NCBI RefSeq assembly: GCF_963678795.1
Contig: NZ_OY787453.1
Coordinates: 682,001-746,000, forward strand
Length of the DNA: 64,000 bases
Reading direction: 5' to 3'
Origin: an uncultured Methanoregula sp.
GTDB lineage: Archaea > Halobacteriota > Methanomicrobia > Methanomicrobiales > Methanospirillaceae
Shown: positions 44,838 through 52,096 of the stretch, piece by piece
Layout: each line of letters begins with the position of its first letter
How positions within the stretch are numbered: position 1 is the stretch's first letter
Notes under the pieces: model-generated
Seen by the model: only the letters and a program-made list of their open reading frames with translations
Told to the model about the DNA's origin: nothing
The model's database searches: none
Made by a program: the position numbers and the translations under genes

Positions 44838-45939
44838 TCGCGTCGAGAATGACCGGAAGCGGCGCTTCAGTCTTGATCCCGTACCCGGAGAAGTGGGTAC
44901 GGGTTGCAGGGTATCCCGCAGCCCTTATTTTTTCAAGCACGGTATTGATATCCGGCGGTGAACAACCCAGCCGTTTTGCCAGTACGTGGTAATCGTAGAA
45001 ACTTGACGTGGGGAGCTCCCTGCTGCAGGTATCGAGCAGTTTCACCAGATCCTTTTTTGATCCCAGTTCGCGGTTTTCTGCAAGCTGGCTGAGGCTTTCT
45101 GCGATCCCCTCTCTCCGGATACTGCCGAGCCAGACCGGGCCAATGGGCTGAAGTTCCCTGCCGCAGTGGGGGCATGTTGTGGTTCGTGGGAACCTGACCT
45201 GTTGTTCTTCCCGGTACGGGCAGGACGGGCACTGGAGGATGAACCCGAGCTGTGCAAGAGACTCGTCCGCAGCATTTGCGCCCCGGAGAATCCGGAGGTG
45301 GAGCCGGACGAAATGTTCGCGGGCATAACAGAAGACCGGTTCGATCCCGCGATCGTACTTCACGGTCTCGCGGACAACGAACCCGAGGAGGATGCGGAGG
45401 CCTACCTCGCTGTGGTATTCCGTGTTCCTCGGGAGGGCGCCATACCGCCGTATACCGGCCTTTAAGTGTGCCCCGCAGAGCGGTGCCGTGTCCGTTGCAG
45501 TCACGAAGAGAAACCTGCGGCATCCCCTTATGGCGGCATCAATGATCCAGGCCGGCGTGCCAAACGGGTCGAGGTCAACCGCATCATAGGATTGCTCGGA
45601 GAGGAGGGCATTGACGTCACGGCAGGTGATGGTGACAGGAAGGTCTGTCCGTTCGATATTCTGCCGGATCAGGTCCACGGCTGCCGGGTCGCGGTCATTG
45701 ATGGTGGTCGGGATACCGCATTCATTGGCCACCCGCATCCCCCGGATGCCGGTAGCTCCCATGGCATCGAGGTAATCTGAAGGTTCCAGGATCGAGAGGA
45801 GAAGGACCGAGATATCCCGGTTGAGCTCCATCCGCCGGTTGAAGAAGATCGGGGCAGACCCCGGGGGAAACTGTTGCGTATCGTCCTGTACCGGGACGAA
45901 AAACGATGTACTCCCTTCCCTTGACTCCTGTAAATCCAT
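44821..45939 (-). CDS. trm1: tRNA (guanine26-N2)-dimethyltransferase Trm1
   Basis: 372-aa SAM-dependent enzyme that dimethylates G26 of tRNA. FFNRRMELNRDISVLLL, DAMGATGIRGMRVA and the catalytic VDLDPFGTPAWIIDAAI are typical. A four-Cys zinc site (CPSCP...CPHCGREL) and a C-terminal winged helix (SSFYDYHVLAKRLGCSPPDI) follow. The start at 45939 (MDLQESREGS) is chosen so that the upstream tRNA-Arg box A lies outside; an in-frame ATG at 45975 is possible. Head-to-head with tRNA-Arg, whose position 26 is G. Confidence 0.92.
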   Translation of the reverse strand: MDLQESREGSTSFFVPVQDDTQQFPPGSAPIFFNRRMELNRDISVLLLSILEPSDYLDAMGATGIRGMRVANECGIPTTINDRDPAAVDLIRQNIERTDLPVTITCRDVNALLSEQSYDAVDLDPFGTPAWIIDAAIRGCRRFLFVTATDTAPLCGAHLKAGIRRYGALPRNTEYHSEVGLRILLGFVVRETVKYDRGIEPVFCYAREHFVRLHLRILRGANAADESLAQLGFILQCPSCPYREEQQVRFPRTTTCPHCGRELQPIGPVWLGSIRREGIAESLSQLAENRELGSKKDLVKLLDTCSRELPTSSFYDYHVLAKRLGCSPPDINTVLEKIRAAGYPATRTHFSGYGIKTEAPLPVILDAISARQ

Positions 45940-45967
45940 TGCGGAAAGATGTTGCCGCGCGCAAAAC

Positions 45968-45977
45968 TTATACATAT
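45968..45977 (+). promoter_or_regulatory. Box A of the tRNA-Arg gene
   Basis: CTTATACATA centred about 27 nt before the tRNA 5' end, the expected archaeal spacing. Confidence 0.55.
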
Positions 45978-45999
45978 TCCCCTGCAATGGATATGAGCA

Positions 46000-46074
46000 G
46001 GGCGAGTGGCTTAGCCCGGACATAGCGTCAGCCTCCTAAGCTGAATGCCGGGGGTTCAAATCCCCCCTCGCCCG
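46000..46074 (+). tRNA. tRNA-Arg (anticodon CCT)
   Basis: 75-nt cloverleaf: acceptor GGGCGAG/CTCGCCC with discriminator G; anticodon stem TCAGC/GCTGA with loop CTCCTAA giving anticodon CCT (reads AGG); T arm GGGGG-TTCAAAT-CCCCC. G is at position 26. CCA is not encoded. Confidence 0.95.
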
Positions 46075-46123
46075 TCATCACTTTTCGTGCATTTTATGTG
46101 CAAGTCTGCCGGAGTGTAAACCA

Positions 46124-46966
46124 ATGAGCCTGCAGGGATATTTCAAAATCACGCGCCCGGCGAATGCATTTGTTGCCGGCCTTGCCGCCGTAATCGCGTA
46201 CCTGATCGCGACAGGGACGGTAACTCCTGCGTCCCTGCTCCTGGTGGTCGTTGTCGCGCTCATCACTGCTGCCGGTAATGTTATCAACGATTATTTCGAT
46301 GCAGAGATCGATGCCGTCAACCGGAGCGACCGGCCGATTCCTTCGGGGCAGGTCCCGCGCACCGCTGCACTCTGGTACTCTCTTCTCCTTTTCCTTGCCG
46401 GTATTGCAGTAAGCCTCCTCACAACGCCGCTCTGTATCGGTATTGCGGTTATCAACTCCATCCTGCTCATTGCTTACGCGGCCCGGCTCAAGGCAACCCC
46501 GCTTTTCGGGAATGTTGCCGTAGCCTACCTGTCGGGGAGCATGTTCCTCTTCGGCGGGGCATTCGCCGGCGTTACCGGACTTGTCCATATGGTCCCTGTA
46601 GCCCTCATGACGTTCCTTGCCATGATGGTCCGGGAACTCCTGAAAGATGCCGAGGATGTTGATGGCGATGCGGCCTGCGGGGCATCGACTCTCCCGATAC
46701 GGATCGGGATCCGGAGAACCTCCCGTATCGCATTTGTCTTCGCAGTCCTTGCCGCGATCGCGAGTTTCATTCCCTATGCCTGGTGGGGTGCCTGGTATAT
46801 CGCCGGAATCCTCGTTGTCGATGCAGTCCTCATAGGTGCCGCAGCCCGTGCCCTTTCCTGCGAAACTCCTGCCTGCATGCGGGACTCAAAGGCTTCATCC
46901 TTCCTGAAATACGGCATGTTCGCCTCCCTTCTTGTCTTTACACTCTCGGCAATATTTCTTAAATGA
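46124..46966 (+). CDS. UbiA-family prenyltransferase, likely digeranylgeranylglyceryl phosphate synthase
   Basis: 280-aa membrane prenyltransferase with about eight hydrophobic segments. The two Asp-rich motifs are VINDYFDAEIDAVNRSDRP (about 55-75) and DAEDVDGDAACGASTLP (about 170-190). It starts with YFKITRPANAFVAGLAAVIA, as archaeal DGGGP synthases do; these add the second geranylgeranyl chain to make archaeol-type lipids. A role in quinone-like prenylation cannot be excluded from sequence alone. Confidence 0.88.
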   Translation: MSLQGYFKITRPANAFVAGLAAVIAYLIATGTVTPASLLLVVVVALITAAGNVINDYFDAEIDAVNRSDRPIPSGQVPRTAALWYSLLLFLAGIAVSLLTTPLCIGIAVINSILLIAYAARLKATPLFGNVAVAYLSGSMFLFGGAFAGVTGLVHMVPVALMTFLAMMVRELLKDAEDVDGDAACGASTLPIRIGIRRTSRIAFVFAVLAAIASFIPYAWWGAWYIAGILVVDAVLIGAAARALSCETPACMRDSKASSFLKYGMFASLLVFTLSAIFLK

Positions 46967-47039
46967 ATACCCGTTCGGCTACCGTGAGGAGAGCAACAAG
47001 TTTATCCCCTGATCGTTCAACAGGTACCATAAGAGACCT

Positions 47040-47453
47040 ATGCCAACGGTAATCCAGAAAGGGAATACGTTTTACGCCAAAAAAGGTTCATATTTCGAAG
47101 GGAACGTCAAGATCGATGGTGACTTTGTTGTTCCCCCTCACACGCATTTCTGGGGGAGACTCTTCGTCACGGGAAATCTCGAGCTCGGTCCCCGCTCCAG
47201 TGTTGCGCTCGATATCGCCTGTTCGAACGCAGTCATCGGGAGCCAGAGCCGGGTCAAGGGACCTATCATCGCATCCGGAGATGTCGTAATCCTGGATCAT
47301 GCCATGGTGCACTCCGTCAAGGCAGGTGGCAGGGTAATCCTGCGCACCGGTGTCAGTGTCGGGGATGTGACCAGCCAGGACACGATCATCGTTCACGGCA
47401 GGATAAAAAGCGGGAACCTAATCGGCAAGAATATGAAGGTCCTCGGGAATTGA
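47040..47453 (+). CDS. Bactofilin-like polymer-forming protein
   Basis: 137-aa beta-solenoid protein with short repeating strands: GSYFEGNVKIDGDFVVPP, HFWGRLFVTGNLELGPRS, AVIGSQSRVKGPIIASGDVV, HSVKAGGRVILRTGVSVGDV and IIVHGRIKSGNLIGKN. This periodicity is that of bactofilin/DUF583 proteins, which form filaments in bacteria. The archaeal role is unknown. Its last 36 nt overlap the end of the opposite DUF116 gene. Confidence 0.82.
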   Translation: MPTVIQKGNTFYAKKGSYFEGNVKIDGDFVVPPHTHFWGRLFVTGNLELGPRSSVALDIACSNAVIGSQSRVKGPIIASGDVVILDHAMVHSVKAGGRVILRTGVSVGDVTSQDTIIVHGRIKSGNLIGKNMKVLGN

Positions 47454-48119
47454 GGCAGGGTCGATTCCCAGGGTTGCAACTTCATAGACATCCGGCCAGT
47501 TCACGATGGTTTCAACGCACCCTTCTTTGAGAGTCACCACTCCCATCACGACAAGACCCATTTTGTCGGCCATGTCAATACCTTCCTTGACTTCTGCAAG
47601 GCATCCCACGCCGATGATAGCTTTCGGGCGGTACTTTTTGACCATCCTTTTTATGAACGATGAACCGGGAACGATAAAGATCCGGTAGCCGAGCCGCTCA
47701 AGCATGGCCCGGGCCTCCCCGACACTGCACTGGCCACAGCTGCGGCACTTGAGACCTTCCGGCGTCAGGTGGGCCGGACAATTGGAGGAACGCAGGCACT
47801 GGGGCATAAAAATTGCCCGCTCCGCGACAGGGATCTTCTCGAACTCGGCGGTATTCATGGAGTTGTGGAGCTTGATGAAGAAGGCAAACATCTCCCGGTC
47901 CTCGATGCCGAGCAGCCGGAACATGGCTTTCATCAGGCCTTCGAGGAAGACAAGCCCTGCCTTGATGACCTGCGGGAAGTAGAGCCTGCCTTTCCTGATG
48001 GAATACAGCGAGATTACGACAAGGACGAATGCTACTATGATAGCCCCGACTATCACGATAACGGTCACTTCACCGATGAGATACATCAGGTGGTTCCAGG
48101 TAGTTAAGTCGAAATCCAT
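47418..48119 (-). CDS. DUF116 family membrane protein
   Basis: 233-aa protein. The first ~55 residues hold a membrane segment (EVTVIVIVGAIIVAFVLVVI). The cytoplasmic part has a Cys cluster: MPQCLRSSNCPAHLTPEGLK, CRSCGQCSVGEA, and a further Cys in IGVGCLAEVKEG, as in DUF116 proteins predicted to bind Fe-S or zinc. The start at 48119 is used; an upstream in-frame ATG at 48197 lies within a Pro-rich non-family stretch. It lies 22 nt downstream of mtnA on the same strand. Confidence 0.85.
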   Translation of the reverse strand: MDFDLTTWNHLMYLIGEVTVIVIVGAIIVAFVLVVISLYSIRKGRLYFPQVIKAGLVFLEGLMKAMFRLLGIEDREMFAFFIKLHNSMNTAEFEKIPVAERAIFMPQCLRSSNCPAHLTPEGLKCRSCGQCSVGEARAMLERLGYRIFIVPGSSFIKRMVKKYRPKAIIGVGCLAEVKEGIDMADKMGLVVMGVVTLKEGCVETIVNWPDVYEVATLGIDPASIPEDLHILAD

Positions 48120-48141
48120 GATCGCCAGAGTTAATTCAGGA

Positions 48142-49188
48142 TCATATTGTGCTGGTGCGGGATAAAAGTGACCGGATATCCAGCGGGGGTTTGACAACCC
48201 CGTGCTCCGTCACGATGGCAGTAATAAGATCCATAGGTGTTGCGTCGAAGGCAGGGTTTCTCACGTGTGCCTTTTCGGGAACAAAGACCCGGTTTCCCAT
48301 GGTCGTCACTTCCTCCCGTCCGCGTTCTTCGATGATGACATCCCGCTCGGTCTTGTCCCTGTCAAACGTCGAGAGCGGTGCGGCCACGTAGAAGGGGATG
48401 CCGTGGTGGCGGGCGCAGACCGCATGCATGTACGTCCCGATCTTGTTGAAAACGGCATCTTCCGTGATCCGGTCAGCCCCGACAATAACAGCATCGATTG
48501 CTCCGGCTCTCATGAAGTGAGCCGCCATTGAATCGGTGATTGTGGTAACATCGATCCCGTCCTCTGACAGCTCCCACGCTGTAAGCCGTGCCCCCTGGAG
48601 GAGGGGGCGCGTCTCGCAGGAGATGACTTTCACGTCCTTTCCTGCCTGAACTGCCGAGCGGATCACGCCCAGAGCCGTTCCCCACGATGAGCAGGCAAGG
48701 GCGCCGGCATTGCAGTGCGTGAGTACCGTGCAGGTGTCGGGGAGGAGAGCAGCGCCGTGTCTCCCGATAGCATGGCAGCAACCGGTATCCTCGCGTGCAA
48801 TGGCCTGTGCTTCCCGAATCGCTGTTTCACGGGCAGAGCGGAGATCGGTCACCGGGGATATTTTCCCCAGGACCCGGTCGATTCCCCATGCAAGATTGAT
48901 CGCGGTAGGCCGGGTGGAGCGGAGCATGTTGGCTGCGGCAGAGACCTCCGCCAGAAATTCCCCGAAATCGATCTTAGTGCAGGTTGCTGCCGCCAGAGCC
49001 ACGCCATATGCGCCCGCAACTCCCAGTGCAGGCGCTCCGCGGATCTCGAGCCTGCGGATCGCTGTTGCGAGCCGGTCGACGGTTGTGCACTCCACTATGG
49101 CAAATTCTCCGGGCAGGAGTGTCTGGTCAATGTACCGGATGCTCGACGATGCAGTATCCCACCAGAGCGTTGCAGGCGCGTCCTTCAC
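48142..49188 (-). CDS. mtnA: S-methyl-5-thioribose-1-phosphate isomerase (aIF-2B-like)
   Basis: 348-aa member of the MtnA/aIF2B family. Motifs: EIRGAPALGVAGAYGVALA, VLTHCNAGALAC with the catalytic Cys region, SCETRPLLQGARLTAWELS, TDSMAAHFM and VGADRITEDAVFNKIGTY with the catalytic Asp. It isomerises MTR-1-P in methionine salvage; related archaeal proteins act on ribose-1,5-bisphosphate. Its start overlaps the stop of the HdrA-like gene (ATGA). Confidence 0.88.
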   Translation of the reverse strand: MKDAPATLWWDTASSSIRYIDQTLLPGEFAIVECTTVDRLATAIRRLEIRGAPALGVAGAYGVALAAATCTKIDFGEFLAEVSAAANMLRSTRPTAINLAWGIDRVLGKISPVTDLRSARETAIREAQAIAREDTGCCHAIGRHGAALLPDTCTVLTHCNAGALACSSWGTALGVIRSAVQAGKDVKVISCETRPLLQGARLTAWELSEDGIDVTTITDSMAAHFMRAGAIDAVIVGADRITEDAVFNKIGTYMHAVCARHHGIPFYVAAPLSTFDRDKTERDVIIEERGREEVTTMGNRVFVPEKAHVRNPAFDATPMDLITAIVTEHGVVKPPLDIRSLLSRTSTI

Positions 49189-50465
49189 GTGGATCGCGTC
49201 CTTACTGCATCGATATAAGCCCGCATGGCAGCAGCTCCCCCTGAAGCCACGCTGTCGGGAATGTCACGGGGTGCGGTTGTGGTCCCGGCAACGTAGATTC
49301 CCGGGCGGATCGTTGCAACCGTATCCACCGCATCGTTTACAGAACGGATGAACCCGGACTCTTCGACAGGAATACCTAGTTTTTCAGCGATCCAGGATGT
49401 CTTGTCAGATGGTCCGATACCAACTGAGAGGACCACGAGATCCGGGTGAAGGATCTGGACCTCAGAAGTCTCCGAATTCTCCACCTGGAGGCTCATACCT
49501 TTGCGGTCTGCAAGCACATCGGATGGCATGCCCCGCAGGAAGCGGATCCCGAGAGCTTTTGCCCGTTCAAAGTACTCCTCGTATCCTTTGCCATAGGAGC
49601 GGATATCCATGTAACAGATGGTTATCTCCATCTGCGGGTTCTTCTCCTTGATGAGCATCGCGTTCTTCAGGGCCTGCATGCAGCAGACGCAGGAGCACCA
49701 GGGCCGGCCGATGGTAATGTCCCTTGAACCCACGCACTGGATGAAGATGATGGACTCAGGCACTTTCCCGTCGCTGAGCCGCTTCAATTTTCCGCCCGTT
49801 GGCCCGCTCGCATTGATCATCCGCTCGAGTTCGAGGCTCGTGATAACGTCCGGCAGGAGGAGGTGACCGAACTGGGCTTTCATGCCGGCGTCAAATACTG
49901 CATACCCGGTTGTTACCAGGATACTGGCAGCTTCGAGCTCTGTTGTTTTCTCTTCGTCTTTTCGCAGGACCGCGCCGGGGCCGCAGGCATCGTAACAGAG
50001 ACCGCATTCAATGCAGTGCTCCGGATCTTTGATAACATAATCCGGCACAACCTGCTGGTGGGGTTTGTAAATAGCTTTGCGAACCCCGATTCCGGCATCG
50101 AAACGGTTGTATACCTCGACCGGGCAGATCTCGATGCAGTCCCCGCAACCGGTACAGGCAGACTCGTCAATGTAACGGGGATGTTTTTTTAAGACTACCT
50201 GAAAATGGCCGACCTCCCCGCTGATACTTTCTACTTCGGTACAGGTATGGACCGTGATGAAGGGGTGGCGTGCCACATCGACCATCTTCGGGGAGAGGAT
50301 GCACATCGAGCAGTCGTTTGTGGGGAATGTCTTGTCGAGCTGTGCCATGTGACCCCCGATGGTGGGCTCCCGTTCGACAAGATGGACATGGATCCCGTGG
50401 CCGGCAATATCGAGAGCTGCCTGGATACCGGTGATTCCTGCACCGATGACGACAACGCTACTCAT
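49185..50465 (-). CDS. Short HdrA-like FAD/Fe-S oxidoreductase
   Basis: 426-aa flavoprotein related to heterodisulfide reductase subunit A. It starts directly with the FAD fold (VVVIGAGITGIQAALDIAGH), then the HdrA hallmark NDCSMCILSPKMVDVARHP, two inserted 4Fe-4S sites (CTGCGDCIEICP, CIECGLCYDACGPG) and VGSRDITIGRPWCSCVCCMQ. It ends in the NAD(P)/FAD region GIYVAGTTTAPRDIPDSVAS. Methanogen HdrA is about 650 residues, so the N-terminal domain and the C-terminal ferredoxin domain are missing. The start at 50465 overlaps the gamma-CA-like gene by 8 nt. No HdrBC is adjacent. Confidence 0.85.
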   Translation of the reverse strand: MSSVVVIGAGITGIQAALDIAGHGIHVHLVEREPTIGGHMAQLDKTFPTNDCSMCILSPKMVDVARHPFITVHTCTEVESISGEVGHFQVVLKKHPRYIDESACTGCGDCIEICPVEVYNRFDAGIGVRKAIYKPHQQVVPDYVIKDPEHCIECGLCYDACGPGAVLRKDEEKTTELEAASILVTTGYAVFDAGMKAQFGHLLLPDVITSLELERMINASGPTGGKLKRLSDGKVPESIIFIQCVGSRDITIGRPWCSCVCCMQALKNAMLIKEKNPQMEITICYMDIRSYGKGYEEYFERAKALGIRFLRGMPSDVLADRKGMSLQVENSETSEVQILHPDLVVLSVGIGPSDKTSWIAEKLGIPVEESGFIRSVNDAVDTVATIRPGIYVAGTTTAPRDIPDSVASGGAAAMRAYIDAVRTRST

Positions 50466-50955
50466 GGCGGGCATACTCCCCTGCAAGTTCTACGTAGGAT
50501 GTTGCGTTTTTTTGGATGTGCTCTTTCTGACCCGGGGTCGTCTGTTTGATGTTTTTTGCAGGGATACCGACAACTACTGATCCTTCGGGAACTTCCATCC
50601 CCTCGGTAACAACCGCTCCCGCACCGATAAGGGATCCTTTTCCCACCTTTGCGCCATTGAGGACGATCGCTCCCATCCCGACGAGGACCTGGTCGCCAAG
50701 GATACACCCGTGGAGGATGGCCCCATGGCCGACCGAGACATCATTCCCGATAAGGGTGGGGAACCCTTTACTCGTGTGCACCACACAGTTGTCCTGGATG
50801 TTGGACCGGTCCCCGATCACGATCCTGTCCTTGTCAGCCCGGATGACTGCCCCGAACCAGATTCCCACCTGACTGCCGATGGTGACATCACCGATGACCG
50901 TAGCGTTTGCCGCCTGAAAAAGCGGCACGCCGGAGACCTTAACATCCATATGCAT
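50458..50955 (-). CDS. Gamma carbonic anhydrase-like protein
   Basis: 165-aa left-handed beta-helix protein. The three metal-ligand His positions can be seen in NCVVHTSKGF, SVGHGAILHGC; hexapeptide repeats run through IGDVTIGSQVGIWFGAVIRA and VLVGMGAIVLNGAKVGKG. Family members are zinc carbonic anhydrases or acyltransferases; activity is not assured. A second ATG at 50949 is equally possible. It heads a minus-strand operon with the HdrA-like gene and mtnA and is divergent from coaD with about 30 bp between starts. Confidence 0.88.
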   Translation of the reverse strand: MHMDVKVSGVPLFQAANATVIGDVTIGSQVGIWFGAVIRADKDRIVIGDRSNIQDNCVVHTSKGFPTLIGNDVSVGHGAILHGCILGDQVLVGMGAIVLNGAKVGKGSLIGAGAVVTEGMEVPEGSVVVGIPAKNIKQTTPGQKEHIQKNATSYVELAGEYARHE

Positions 50956-50985
50956 AATAACATAGGAAATTAAGAATCAAAGAGT

Positions 50986-51444
50986 ATGAAGGTTATGGTC
51001 GGGGGTACGTTCGATCCGCTCCATGACGGTCACAAACAGCTTCTCGGCCGATCATTCGAGATCGCGGGAGCTGATGGCCAGGTTACCATCGGGCTCACTA
51101 CGGACACCTTCGCCAGCCGCAAAGTTCATCCCATCCGCCCGTTTCAGGTAAGAAAAACAGAGCTCGAAGTGTTCATTACCAGCAGCCGGTTCCCGGCACG
51201 CTGGCAGATCGAGCCCCTCATCGACCGTTACGGCCCGGCCATTGACGCGGATTTCGATGCGATTGTCGTCTCTGAGGAGACCATCCCTGTTGCTGTCGAG
51301 ATAAACAAACTCCGCAGACAGAAAGGGGCAAAAAAAGTTGATATTCACCAGATCAGCTGCGTTCTTGCTGAGGACGGACGCTGGATATCCAGTACCCGCA
51401 TCTACCGTGGTGAGATTGATATCCACGGTCATATACTGCACTGA
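50986..51444 (+). CDS. coaD: Archaeal phosphopantetheine adenylyltransferase
   Basis: 152-aa nucleotidyltransferase for coenzyme A synthesis (4'-phosphopantetheine to dephospho-CoA). KVMVGGTFDPLHDGHKQLLG carries the HXGH-type nucleotide motif and ISSTRIYRGEID the C-terminal ISSTR-like motif. Length matches the archaeal family. Divergent from the gamma carbonic anhydrase-like gene. Confidence 0.92.
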   Translation: MKVMVGGTFDPLHDGHKQLLGRSFEIAGADGQVTIGLTTDTFASRKVHPIRPFQVRKTELEVFITSSRFPARWQIEPLIDRYGPAIDADFDAIVVSEETIPVAVEINKLRRQKGAKKVDIHQISCVLAEDGRWISSTRIYRGEIDIHGHILH

Positions 51445-51560
51445 ACTGCTCTCTTCTTTTTAAATAATACATGGTTGACTGTGGATTAATTCAAAAAAGA
51501 AAATCTGGCTGTTAAGGTCCAAACCGCCAAATTTGAATCTTTAAAACAATTGAAATTAAT

Positions 51561-51959
51561 TCAGAGTATCTTCTTCCCGGCATCGGCACCGGGCTTCACG
51601 TGGTAGACCTCGGTGACCTTCATGACGACCGCGGACTTCGGTGAGAGGTGGGGCCTGACTTCCTTCATCCACGCCACATCCTGCCGGAAGATCTCGTCGT
51701 TTTTGTGGATGGTCACCGGTCCCTTGATCTGGAAGCCGCCCTTCTCTCCCCACCAGGAAATGGCCACCACCGGGTTCTCCACCATGTTCTGCATGGTCTT
51801 GTGGAAGTACTGGTCCGATATGAGCAGGGTTTCACCGTCGAGGAGCTTGAATGCCCCGATCGGGACTACGTTTGGCACGCGGTTCTTCGATGATGTCGCC
51901 AGGAACACGGTCTTTGTCCCGGTCAGCGACTCACTGATCTCCTTTGTCAGTGCGACCAT
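51561..51959 (-). CDS. Pyridoxamine 5'-phosphate oxidase-like flavoprotein
   Basis: 132-codon gene for a small split-barrel protein of the PNPOx/FMN-binding family: KTVFLATSSKNRVPNVVPIG, LLISDQYFHKTMQNM, PVVAISWWGEKGGFQIKG. It probably binds FMN or F420; the substrate is unknown. The ATG at 51959 has GGAGA upstream (minus strand); an in-frame start at 51992 is rejected. Confidence 0.85.
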   Translation of the reverse strand: MVALTKEISESLTGTKTVFLATSSKNRVPNVVPIGAFKLLDGETLLISDQYFHKTMQNMVENPVVAISWWGEKGGFQIKGPVTIHKNDEIFRQDVAWMKEVRPHLSPKSAVVMKVTEVYHVKPGADAGKKIL

Positions 51960-52096
51960 TGCTGTCTTCTCCGGATAAGAATTACTTGACAAAGGGTATT
52001 AAGAATTGTAGTATTCTTTTAAAACTAACCAGATACTTTTGGATAAACCGTTCTGGCTTTTTAAGATACTCAATCCCGCGATCGGGGGAAAAAAAG

